Shown here: positions 12,585-23,339 of the stretch, piece by piece | How positions within the stretch are numbered: the first letter of the stretch is position 1 | How the letters are laid out: every line of letters begins with the position of its first letter | Source of the DNA: Sipunculus nudus | Taxonomy: Eukaryota; Annelida; Sipuncula; Golfingiida; Sipunculidae | Direction: 5' to 3' | NCBI GenBank assembly: GCA_026874595.1 | Contig: CM049307.1 | Coordinates: 5,603,579 to 5,667,578 of the forward strand | Length of the DNA: 64,000 nucleotides | Translations under genes and position numbers: made by a program | The notes under the pieces: model-generated | The model's database searches: none | Seen by the model: only the letters and a program-made list of their open reading frames with translations | Told to the model about the DNA's origin: nothing

Positions 12585-14972
12585 TAAAGTAATCACCCTG
12601 TCTGTCTGTCTGTTCATCTGTCTGTCTACCCATCTGTCCATCCACTGAAATAGTTTTCAGATGATAACTCCAGGTTTGATTGACACATGGATTTTAAATT
12701 TGACTTACATATGGCCCACCTCTAAAGCAAGAACCTGTTAGATTTTTTTGGGTCATGAAGTCAAAGGTCAAGGTCACAGGACTCGCTTATTAAAAAAGAT
12801 TATGGCTGCATTTTAAGCCAAGCTTTTCATCCCAAACTTTCCATCTTGCACATTTAGCTAACTTGCCAGTATGGGGAGAGCATAAATGAATTTGGGTTCA
12901 CAAGGTCAAATGTCAAGGTCACAGGGGCCATCTGTTTACAAATTAGTTTCAAGATGATAACTCCAGTTTAGTTTGACATATTGGTTTCAAACTAAACTTA
13001 TATATGGCTCACCACTAAAGTAAGAACCCTATTGATTTTTGGATCCAATGGTCAAAGGTCAAGGTTACAGGACCCACTTCTTTAAAAATAATGTGTATGC
13101 ATTTAAAGCCAAACTATTCATCACAAACCTTCCATCTTCAAGATATTGCTCACCTACCAATAGGGGAAGGTTCTATTAGATTTTGGGGTCATATGGTCAA
13201 AGGTCAAGGCCACCGGGCCCATCCATTCACAAATGAGTTTATGGATGATAATTCTGCTTTGGATAGACAGATTGGCATCAAACTTGAACTAGAATACGGG
13301 TAGTCGACAAGCGACTACGTGTATCCGCCTAAATCAGAGTGGAACGGGTGAAGTGAGGCATGGATTGAGTGGCAAGGGGAAATAGAGTGTTGCATATTAG
13401 CATGGATGTCTGCAGCCAAATTGTGTATGTAGGGTGCCCCCCCACCCTAAAATCCAGAAAGCCGTCCAAGTTGTATACATATGCAAAATTTAAGGCAGAT
13501 AAGTCAAACCACTACATGTATATGAGTGATTTTAGCCCGTGGCAGACAAACAGATGGACGCTGAGCAAAAATGGTTGCAGGTGGCGCCACCAGTTTTGCG
13601 TATAATAAAGAGCTATGTGAGAACTATACACATGCAAAACTTTGGCCCAATCGGTCAAACGGTTCCCAAGATATGAGCTTGGATGTCTGCTGCATAAACT
13701 AGAATGCAGGTGGCGCCACCTGTCATAAAATCAAGAGAGCTGTCAGGGATGTATAAACCTGCAAAATTTTAGGCAGATATGTCAAACCACTGCCGAGATA
13801 TGAGTGATTTTATCCCCTGGCAGACAAACAGACAGGAGCTGTGCAAAAATGGCTGCAGGTGGCGCCACCAGTTTTGCGTATGATGAAGAGCAATGTGAGA
13901 TCTATACACATGCAAAATTTTGGCCCAATCGGTCAAACTGTTCCCGAGATATGAGCTTGGATGTCTGCAGCGTAAACGTGAATGTAGGTGGCGCCACCTG
14001 TCATAAAATCAGAAAAGCTATCCAGGATATATACGCATGCAAAATTTCAGGTGAATTAGTCAAGTCACTGCAGAGATATGAGTGATTTTAACCCAAGGCA
14101 GACGAACAGATGGACACTGTGCAAACATGGTAGCAGGTGGCGCCATCATTTTTTGTGTATGTTATAAAGCTCTCCAAGGGCTACATTTGTGCAAAAAAAT
14201 TTTCCTGATCGGTCAAACGGTTCCCGAGATATGAGCTTGGATGTCTGCAGCTTAAACGTGAATGTAGGTGGCGCCACCTGTCATAAAATCAGAAAAGCTA
14301 TCCAGGATGTATATGCATGCCGAATTTCAGGTGAATTAGTCAAGTCACTGCAGAGATATGAGTGATTTTAACCCAAGGCAAACGAACAGATGGACACTGT
14401 GCAAACATGGTTGCAGGTGGCGCCACCATTTTTTGTGTATGTCATAAAGCTCTCCAAGGGCTACATTTGTGCAAAAAAATTTTCCTGATCGGTCAAACGG
14501 TTCCGGAGATATGTGGGTTTATGTGTGGAAACAGACGCACAAACGGACGCAGAGCGCAGAGGAAAGGTCAGAGGTCAAAACAAAATCGGGGCGCAGCAGT
14601 TCACATGTGACCCGAACATAATCCCGGGTTTCGTAAAATTCGGCCCAGCGGTTGGGGAGGAGTTCTCCGGACACCTACGCGGGCGGCGGCGGCGGCGGCG
14701 GCATGCAGCTGAAAACATAGTATCCGCAAAACTCTGTTTTGGCGGATACAATTATTAATGACCCACCACTTTAGTAAGAATCATTTTGATTTTCAGGGTC
14801 CAGAGATCAAAGGTGAAGGTCGCAGGAGCCACATCTTTAAAAAGATTGTGGATGCAATGTTAATCAAACGTTTCATCCCAAACTTTCCATCTTTCACACA
14901 TGGCTTACTTGCCCAAAGTAAGGAAATCTGTAGATTTTGAGGTTACCTGCTCAGATGTCAAGGTGTCATGGG
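12585..14972 (+). mobile_element. AGGTCA-rich non-autonomous element, split by a nested insertion
   Basis: It starts in CTGTCTGT repeats. Modules of ~145 bp follow, each with 'ggtcaaaggtcaagg', 'cattttaagcca(a)ac', 'catcttgcacat' and 'gatgataactcc'. The family recurs at 29160-30715. The module sequence breaks at about 13288 ('catcaaacttgaact') and resumes at 14757 ('atgacccaccact'), flanking the hairpin-ended element. The uninterrupted order can be seen in the module at 12980-13020. Confidence 0.75.
13289..14756 (+). mobile_element. Hairpin-ended element with GGTGGCGCCACC modules
   Basis: It is nested in the AGGTCA element. Near the 5' end is a perfect hairpin 'gtagtcg-acaag-cgactac' (13300-13318), then 'tgtatccgcctaaatcagag' (13320-13339). 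The 3' end 'actctgttttggcggataca' (14731-14750) is its near-perfect inverted copy and itself forms a hairpin with 'gtatccgcaaaact' just upstream. Inside, ~290-300-bp modules repeat about three times, each centred on the 12-bp palindrome GGTGGCGCCACC and the phrase 'tcccgagatatgagcttgg'. A (CGG)n tract lies at about 14680-14701. No transposase. Confidence 0.75.
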
Positions 14973-15104
14973 GATAAAAAGAAAAGCCACAATGATAACC
15001 AAAGTTATAACATAATTTTAATACAAAATAAAAATACAAAAAAAAAAAAAAAATTCAATTGATACACAATATGAGATCTCATATTCTCTTGAGGTATATA
15101 TATA
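14967..15104 (+). repeat. ~135-bp dispersed repeat, copy 1
   Basis: It shares 'gccacaatgataacc', 'ataattttaatacaaaat', 'aattcaattgatacacaa' and 'tatgagatctcatat' with 27438-27573 in the same orientation and order. The two copies flank the block 15.1-27.4 kb that contains the retrotransposon. Identity unknown; it could be an LTR-like piece or an unrelated dispersed repeat. Confidence 0.7.
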
Positions 15105-15105
15105 T

Positions 15106-16904
15106 ACCCCCCCAGAATAGTCAAAAATTTCATACAAAAACTTCAGTATCTCATTAACTACATCACTGATGGTCATGATTTTTTGGCATACATATTGATC
15201 ATGAGATGTTTCATCAGTTTTTGTAGACTGGTGGCACCACCTCTGTTTTTCGATTCTTTACGAATTGTTTTCTCTATTTTTGAGACCTTTAAAAATGTGA
15301 ACATCTGTTAACAGGGCACAAATTGTAAAGACTGGACCTAGAATCTTCATTCTTGACACAGTGAGAGACCTATTTAAAGTCCCCTTGGAAACCAGAAATT
15401 AGGTCTCTGTTACCCATATCCTTCAAGCTATGGGGCCCAAAGTACCCCCCATGAATAGTCAAAAATTTCATACAAAAACTTCAATATCTCATTAACTACA
15501 TCACTGATGGTCATGATTTTTGGGCTACATATTGTTCATGAGATGTTTCATCAGTTTCTACAGACTGGTGGCGCCACCTGTATTTTTTCAAATTTTTACA
15601 AATTTTTTTTCTCTATTTTTGAAATCTTTTAGGATGTTGTTATCTGTCAACAGGGTACAAATGGTAATGACTGGACCTAAAATCTTCATTCTTGACAAAC
15701 AGGGAGACCCATGAAAAGTCTCCACGGAAACCTGAAATTAGGTCTCTGTTACCCATATCCTTTGAGCTATGGCACTCCAAAGTACAGATTAGAATAATGG
15801 AAAATTTGATACAAAAGCTGAAGTATCTGAACAACTAATGCAGAGATCACCATAATTGTTTGCATGGATATTGATCATTGAGTGTTTCATCAGTTTCTGC
15901 AGACTGGTAGCACCATCTGTATTTGTTCGGGTGTTTTTATGAATTTTTTTCTCAATTTTTGAGACCTTTAAAGATATGAACATCTGTTAACAGGGCACAA
16001 ATCATAACAACTGGACCAAGAATCTTCATTCTTGACACATAGGGAGACCCATGAAAAGTCTCCATGGAAACCTGAAAATAGGTCTCTGTTACCCATATCC
16101 TTTAAGCTGTATGGCTCCAAAATACCCCCTCCCCCCAGAATAATGAAAAATTTGATACAAAAACTGCAGTACCTCAACAACTACAACACTGATGTTCATG
16201 ATTTTTGACATACATGTTGATCATGAGGTGTTCCATCAGTTTCTGCAGACTGGGTGCGCCACCTCTATTTTTTTTTCAAATTTTTACAAATTTTTTTCTC
16301 AATTTTTTAGACCTCTAAAGATGTTGATCTGTCAACAGGGTACAAATCGTAACAACTGGACCCAGATTCTTCATTCTTGTAATGCAAGGAGGCCCATGAA
16401 AAGTGTCTGTGGAAACCTGAAATTAGGTCTCTGTTTCCCATATCCTTCAAGCTATAGGACTCCGAAGTATCCCTCAGAATAATGGAAAATTTGATACAAA
16501 AGATTAAGTATCTGAACAACTAATGCAGAGATCACCATGATTCTTTGCATGGATATTGATTATGGAGTGTTTCATCAGTTTCTGCAGACTGGTGGTGCCA
16601 CCTATACTCTATTCAATTTTCCTATTTTTTTCTTTATTTTTGAGACCTTTAAAGATGCTGTCATCTGTTAACATGGCACAAATTGTAACAACTGGACCTA
16701 GAATCTTCATTTTTGTCAAGCAAGGACACCCATGAAAAATGTCTGTGGAAACCTGAATTAGGTCTCTGTTACCCATATCCTTCAAGCTATAGGACTCAGA
16801 AGTATCCCTTAGAATAATGGAAAATTTGAGACAAAAGTTGAAGTATCTAATTAACTAATGCAGAGATCACCATGATTCTTTGCATGGATATTGACCATGT
16901 GTTT
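15106..16904 (+). repeat. 338-bp tandem module array (about five copies, REP-A2 interior)
   Basis: Units contain 'catcagtttctgcagactgg' followed by 'tggcgccacctgtattttt', 'aacagggtacaaat', 'gaatcttcattcttg' and 'ttaggtctctgttaccca'. The last phrase recurs near 15404, 15744, 16084, 16428 and 16765, about 340 bp apart. The array is interrupted after 16904 by REP-A copy 3 and resumes at 20073. Open frames on both strands follow the period and are not genes. Confidence 0.85.
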
Positions 16905-19900
16905 TTTAGCTCAGCTGACTATAAGTCATCTGAGCTATAGTCATGGTCCATTGTCCGTCGTCCGTCCGTCTGTCCGTCCGTCCGTCTGTCTGTCTGTCTG
17001 TCCGTCTGGATGTCTGTCCGTAAGACTGGCACGTTTCGACACCGTTGGACCTACGAATCTGAATTTCGGCATACAGTTAGATGTCCCCATAATCTCCTAC
17101 CATGCCAAAAATTGGGTCAATAGGACTTCGTTCCTTCGAGATATTAAGGAAAAACCTCAATTTTTTATTAGAAATCTATTTTCACACTTCAGGACTGCCT
17201 AATATCAAAACCACTGATCTGGTTTTCTTCATGTTTACCATAAATATTCCTCTATATAGTTCCTATGTACATGCCAGATATTAAGTCAGTATTATATAAT
17301 TTAAAAAAGTTATGGGCCCAAACATAATGGACTTTGTAAAAAAATCAGGAAGATATTTGGTCACTTAAGACCAAAAGTGTTAAAGGTAGGGACTTTTTTC
17401 CAGTAATACAACTTTAATTAATCAAAATTTAATTGTATACCAAAAATTAGATCAAAATTTGTTAAATTTTTTTAAATATTGGCAAAAATATAAAATTGGT
17501 ACCTTAATTTTTGCCCAACTTTGGCCATGGCACGTTTTTTTCCTGTAAGTACTGTGGATTTAATTTTCACACCATGTATACATAAGGATTTAATCTGTTA
17601 AAATCTGAAATTTGAAAATAAAAGCTGCAAAATTAGGCTAGTTATTGAATTTTTTTGGAGGCTCTTGTTGTATTCCCTTACATTGACAAGCAGTCCACTT
17701 TGATGACTGTAGGTCATTCAGTGCACATCTCTATGCTCCCCAGGCTGTTGACATAATTTTAGATGTCCCCAAAATCTCCTACCATACCGAAAATTGGGTC
17801 ATTAGGACTTTGTTCCTTCGAGATATTAAGGAAAAAAAACTCTGTTTTCCATAAAAAAAAGCCATTGTTACACTCCAAGGCTGCCTAATATCAAAACCAC
17901 TGATCTGTTTTTGATCGTATTTAGTATTCACATTCTTTTATACATTTTCTATGAACATACCAAAAATTAGGTCAGTATTGGGTATTATTTTGAAGTTATG
18001 GGCCAAAACATAATGCAATTTAAAAAAAAATCAGGAAATATATTTACTCACCTAACATGAGAATTGCTGAACCTAGAGACTTTTTTTTCAGGAATAAAAC
18101 TTTATTTAATCAAGATTCAATTGTTTACCCAAAATTAGATCTGAATTTTGCAAATTTTTCAAGTTATTAGCATAAATAAAAAATCAATACCTTAAATTTT
18201 GTCCAACTTTGGCACTGTTGATTTAATTTTCCCAGCATATATGCATAAGGATTTAATCTTTTAAAATCTGAACTTTCAAAAGAAATTGATTGGAATGAAT
18301 AGTTTTATTCATGTTTTCATACACCATGTCAAGTGTTGTTTACATCTAGCCCACCTAGTAGTACAGCCTTCACTTGCATTATGTAACCCACCCCAGGCAG
18401 CTTACCTTGGCCCAGCTTGGCCACTACTAGCAGGCTTCCCCTCTGCCCTGCACTCATCCCCCCCCCCAGCTGGTGCATAAACTAGATGAATGTTATAATT
18501 TTTCTGTATTTTATTTTATTCTTGGACATGCTACATTTTAGATTTTGTATTGAACCACCAGGGTTACAATGATTAAAGTGTACATTTAATTGTGTCCACA
18601 AAGTGGTGTATTGCTGTGAAAGTGTGGATGTTCATGAGATAAGTAATTCCTTACTTCAGAAGAGTAAAAACTTCACCAGGTGTGAAATTGACTATTAATT
18701 CCAGTAATTAATTAAAACTGGGATAGTAATTAGCACAATGATATTGTTTGTCCCTCATTCAACCAACAGTGTGTATACTTTATTTGAAAAGATGTTTTAT
18801 TTTATCAAATTTACTTTTATTTTATTTTGGTGAATAAAATTAAGCATGTCCTGAAAACTCCAATGTGCAAAACTTTTTAATAGTGATTCAAGGAATATTC
18901 TTGTAGATGCCATGTTGTGGCATTATTTTCTTTTAAAATCAGTTAAAACATTTGTAATTAAAAATAATAAAATATATGTGTATGCTTAATATGACCCAAT
19001 GTTTTTTACTCTGTATATATTATGATTGCAACTTTTGCAACAATTCTAATATTTTAACTTATATTTTCAGGTTTTTTAATTAAAAATTTATAAACCTGTA
19101 AATAAAAAAATGATTCAGATAAAAACTTCTTAATGGAAAACGTGGATCTGCTTAAAAAAATAGGATAATATATAAACTTAAATGCATTATTCTCTTGAAA
19201 GTGAAATAAAGGTATTAGTCCATTCTGTCCACTTGCCTGTCCATCTGTAAATTTTCATATGCAACACAGTATCTCAAAACTTTTACTGTTTTTCTTCATG
19301 ACAGTCTTGTCAGAGTATTAGTTTGCAATCATATATTTAGAACTTTACTATAACCAAGTAGGAGGGCCCCTTTCCTCTTAGCTTTTCATATTCTTATATA
19401 AATGAAAAACATTACAATCGAATATTTCTACATCCACCTTCATGCTGCCCTCACTTCCCCTCTCCGAACCCCATCCCAAAGTCAGCCTCAGTAAGCAAGA
19501 ACAAGATGAATCAGATATATTCATACTTTAATATTTTGTATAACTATTTGTCCATAGGTACCTATGTACATGCCAGAAATTATGTCAATATTGTGTAATA
19601 TGTAGACATAGTGGGCATCACAATAATGTACCTTGTCAAGACTAAAGAGATATTGTGTCATACAGTCACATATTCATAAATCACTTCATCAGCATAGTTA
19701 ATCATAACATCATATTTGTCAAATTGAATGCTTGCAGACTACCATACACTTTAGATCCTTCAACAAATAGCCTTATCATCATTCTACTTCTGCTTATTAC
19801 TGCTGTCATTGCATTCATATTTGCTCAAATATATCACAATTTTCAACCCCTCCTAAATAAATAAAAAATAAACCAATTTATTTGACTCTATTAATCCATC

Positions 19901-20072
19901 AGTCAGGTAATTTCATTTATCATATACTCACATATTACATTACATTCCTTTATAATAGCCCAACATGTACATGATATTCATAAGCTTTATCCACTCGATA
20001 TAGTATCACAGTGGAGAAACATTTATAGTCCAATCACGATCAGCTGAGCGCCGTGACCCATGGGTCCCTTGT
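16905..20072 (+). mobile_element. REP-A copy 3, 3.2 kb, boundaries set by empty-site comparison
   Basis: The host 338-bp module reads '...gatattgaccatgtgttt' to 16904 and continues 'attagtttctgcagactgg' from 20073. Neighbouring uninterrupted modules have these two pieces adjacent. The insert starts 'tttagctcagctgactataa' and ends 'gacccatgggtcccttgt'. It has a CCGT/CTGT microsatellite at about 16960-17020, a main module (17030-17660), a diverged second module (17745-18290) and a further fragment (19555-19640). 18480-19540 within it is AT-rich with nothing recognised. A small hydrophobic open frame at 19655-19864 has no family resemblance I can name. Confidence 0.8.
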
Positions 20073-20293
20073 ATTAGTTTCTGCAGACTGGTGGAGCCAC
20101 CTGTATTTTTTTAAAGTTTATGCACATTTTCTCTATTTTTTGAGATACATAAATGCAGATACAATCTTGGCCTGTTGGTTAATCTGTTTGATGCTTCAGT
20201 TGAATGGGTATATACTACCATTCAGATGATAACATTTCCTTTTGCGAATCTCTTCCCAGTCATTTGAGCATCATGACTCATGGGTCACTTGTT
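20073..20293 (+). mobile_element. Remainder of the 338-bp module and a REP-A-type 3' terminus
   Basis: 20073-20165 continues the interrupted 338-bp module. 20255-20293 reads 'catttgagcatcatgactca...gtcacttgt', a diverged version of the REP-A terminus. It abuts the broken end of the reverse transcriptase directly, so this element truncates the retrotransposon. Confidence 0.7.
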
Positions 20294-20910
20294 GAAAATG
20301 TAGCACTGGCAGTAACTAACCCAAATGGCATGAATCGGAAGTGATATTTTCCTTTCGGAGTAACAAAGGCTGCTTTCTCTTTATCAATGTCTTCCATAGG
20401 GATTTGCCAATACTCCTTAGTGAGATCAATTTTGGAAAAAACCTTACTGGATTTTAGAGTAGAAAAAATCTCCTGTGACCTTGGTATAGGTTCAGGATCA
20501 AACAATAAAGTCAGTGCAAAATTGATTGCTTCCATCTGGCTTTTTAACCTTAACTATGCGATGACCATAATGTAAACTTGATCTCTCAATGATACCCATT
20601 TTTGGCATGTTATCTACCTCTTGTCTGATACTTTTCCATAATGCCTGTGGCACAGGGTACGGACGTGATCTGATGGGTTCATCACTGGTTAGCCATATTT
20701 TACATTTTATCACTGATGTTTTCTTTGGTACATCTGTGAAAACATCTTGATATTTACAGAGTAGTTGTTTGACCCCATCTCTCTGTATATTTCATAATTC
20801 AGGGTTAATTTTCACCTGCCCTATATATTCTTGCTGTGTCACAGATGGCATACAAATGAGACCTTCCACATTTATTTCATCTACTTCTGCCTCATATTTT
20901 GTTTCTATGC
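20294..20910 (-). pseudogene. Reverse transcriptase N-terminal half (truncated)
   Basis: Minus-strand segments read CKYQDVFTDVPKKTS (20763-20716 region), then LTSDEPIRSRPYPVP, VKKPDGSNQFCTDF, FSKIDLTKEYWQIPM (motif A with its catalytic Asp) and MPFGLVTASATFS (motif B). All are characteristic of Ty3/Gypsy RT. A stop precedes the first segment ('INPEL' followed by TGA), and a frame break near 20530 separates the two largest open frames. The sequence ends after ATFS at 20294, where a REP-A terminus begins, so the YxDD box, RNase H and 3' LTR are missing. The copy cannot be functional. Confidence 0.85.
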
Positions 20911-22388
20911 TACACAAAACTTCAGGATTCTGTACAACCCTAAAACATCCTGCATATCATCAGAAGTGTCGTGCTCAAAGTACCGTTTTAACAAGCTGAT
21001 ATGAAACAACCTGTGTGATCCATTGATATCAGTCTCATAGTCATTTTCGTGTTTGATCCCTTCCACACTAAATGGACCTTTCCATTGTATCAGAAGTTTA
21101 TTGGCTTCTTTAGGTAATAGAATCAATACCTTATCCCCAATTTTCAACTTGAGTGGCTTTGCTTTCAGATCATAATACCGTTTGTACTTTATGGCCATGT
21201 TAGCCAAAGATTCTTGCGCTAATTCCCAGGTTTTGGTTGACCTCTCCCTTAAATCAACCACATATTGATATTCTGTTTTAGCTTCTGGCGCTAATCGCAG
21301 ATTGGTCCATAGTTTGCGCAAAACGGACATACGTCCGCGAACAAATCTACCATACAACAACTCAAAAGGTGAATATCCTAAACTAGAATGTGGGATTTCT
21401 CTGAGTGCAATCAATAAGGAAGATAAATATCTATCCCATTGTTTTGGCTGTTCTACACACAATCGTTTCAGAATTTTCTTGAAAATGCCATTGTACTTTT
21501 CAACCAAACCATTACAAATTGGGTGATATCATGTACTGGTCATTTGTCTTATAAACAAAAGTCTGGACACCTCTTTCATCAGATCTGATACAAATTGGGT
21601 TCCTAAATCCGAAAGTACCTCTTGAGGAATACCAACCCTGCTATACAAGTTTATCAATGCCTCAGCTACTTCTGGAGTAGAGACTGATTTCAGAGGGATT
21701 GCCTCGGGATACCGCGTTGTATAATCAATTAGTGTACCGGGGTAAGTATATATTTGTGACATCTCTCTGAAGGCGGACTCAGGGGACCTATTAAATCAAC
21801 GGCAATTCACTGAAAAGGTACTCCTATCAGTGGCATTCTACCCAATGGAGCACTAGGCACCCTGCCCTTGTCTATGGTTTTCTGACATATCTCACAAGAT
21901 CTGCAAAATCTTGAGACATCATCGGTGATGCCTGGCCAATAAAATTGGGTTGGAATCTTAGCTAAGGAATTGTTAATTCCTTGATGTCCCTGAACCAAAG
22001 ATTCATGTGCTATCTTCATGATATGTTTCATGTATTTCCTTGGAACTACTATGACCTTTGGGCCTTTTCCTATCCGAGGATTTTCAGAATCTCTGAGTTG
22101 TCTTAACAGCCAACCTTGCTCAACCATGAATATGTATTTGGAACCTACATCTTCTGAATCAACTTTTCCCCACAAATGTTTTAAACTACTATCATCTTTC
22201 TGTGCTTTTAACAACTCATTTGGTTCTACAGAAGGTATCGACGGTAAAACCTTCAACGGTTTTAGTTCATTCTTGCTCTTTTTTGTCTGGGACCTAGTTT
22301 GCACTACCATTACTTCTTGTATCTCATCATTAAGTGGTTCTAAGGGTTTTGGTTCTTTAATAGATTCTGTGGAACACGTCTCCAACAT
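20911..22388 (-). pseudogene. Integrase (Zn-binding, DDE core, GPF C-terminal domain), broken
   Basis: The first open frame (22388-21807) carries a nuclear-signal-like linker (TRSQTKKSKN) and the HHCC zinc-binding domain (AHESLVQGHQGI, then CRSCEICQK). The core follows with a first Asp in an AVDLIGPLSPPSE context near 21795, then VGIPQEVLSDLGTQFVSD (second Asp). A frameshift and stops near 21525 precede VEKYNG (the Glu). The C-terminal part ends with QWKGPFSVEG, a GPY/F-type module, and HISLLKRYFEHD. All three catalytic acidic residues are recognisable but split between frames. Coding then continues, after a frame break, into the linker before RT rather than into an LTR. Domain identity is firm; inactivity is seen directly. 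Confidence 0.88.
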
Positions 22389-22409
22389 TCCCTGTACAGG
22401 TTGCCAATT

Positions 22410-22720
22410 ATGATAAGGATCATGAGGATCCCTTGCTCCCTCTACATCCTTATTACCACCTCACACAGTGAATTTGGAATACTTAATGCCTCCACCTGTC
22501 TAGACGAATATGGTGAATCTACCTGGATATTGACGACAGGAAATTCTTTTATCGTGCCATCAATTAGCATAACTGACTGAACTTTATTTGTTTTCTGTTC
22601 TTCTTGTTTTCTAACGACACATGTGCTACATCCTTAATCTCTCAACACAGAGACTGGAGAGTTATCTGGCATGATTCTGCCCGATACTATAGGCATGTTT
22701 TTAAACATCGCCCCTCCTGC
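22410..22720 (-). pseudogene. Retropepsin-like aspartic protease remnant
   Basis: The minus strand reads MPIVSGRIMPDNSPVSVLRD, then a TAA stop at 22636-22634, then GCSTCVV. The family's active-site tripeptide context is D-T-G, so the Thr codon has become a stop. Downstream 'VMLIDGTIKEFPVVNIQVD' fits the flap and strand region of this protease type, and 'VEALSIPNSL' precedes the integrase region. The element's protease is dead in this copy. Confidence 0.7.
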
Positions 22721-22879
22721 TTTATAGGCCATTCTAAGTTTATGCACATTTTCAGTTTTAGTTATCTCAACCCTCGATTTCTGATTATCTTCTACTGCTA
22801 ATGGCATGCACATGATCTGTTTACACACAAGCAGCTAATCTGTTTGGTTGTGGTGGTTGACTCTGCCCAGAAATACTTG

Positions 22880-23300
22880 AGCTACCACTCTCAGAACTAT
22901 CATCTGGGTGCCAAACCCATCTTCCTTCAGGGGGATTGCTAGGGGGATTACTATCAGCTGAAGGCCCAGCCTATGTCTGCTGATATGATGTTTTGCAAGT
23001 AACCATACCCTGAGCTACCTCTTTCTTAAAAAGTGGTAACTGTGGACAGTCACAACAGTAATGATTCCCTGCACAGATGTAACATGAAATTTCCCCATCC
23101 TTCTATTATCACAACCTTTCTGACCTCTGTCTAGTTCCTTAGAGTTACTGCTCAAACTAGGTGTTTTCTTGTTTCCTAACCCAACAGGTTGGTAGTGTGG
23201 AAATCTAGAGCCGATGTCCCTATGTCCATTGGCACCTGATCCCTTCCCTGATCCTGAATGACTCGTAAACGAATTCAGCCCATGAGCTTGCACATAAGTT
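22880..23300 (-). pseudogene. Gag nucleocapsid region with zinc knuckle
   Basis: At 23084-23043 (minus) the residues CYICAGNHYCCDCP form a C-x2-C-x3-H-x4-C knuckle, one residue shorter than the usual C-x2-C-x4-H-x4-C. Upstream is a Gly/Ser-rich linker (SHSGSGKGSG) and downstream a Ser/Pro-rich tail. This places the nucleocapsid between capsid and protease, as expected for gag-pol. Frame breaks separate it from the capsid. Confidence 0.7.
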
Positions 23301-23339
23301 TTAGCCCGTTTTACTGTCTGACTGAAAGTAGCACTTTCT

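Noticed and set aside
12267-12587. 106-codon open frame
   Set aside because: It lies across the 3' end of REP-A copy 2 and flanking DNA; other copies do not preserve the frame.
19655-19864. Short hydrophobic open frame suggestive of a mitochondrial insertion
   Set aside because: I could match it to no mitochondrial protein, and it sits inside a non-coding element; the hydrophobicity follows from T-rich sequence.
20278-22388. Possibility that RT and integrase come from two different retrotransposons
   Set aside because: The linker between integrase and RT reads on in coding-like fashion with no LTR or foreign element, and integrase-before-RT is known for Gmr1; kept as a residual alternative.
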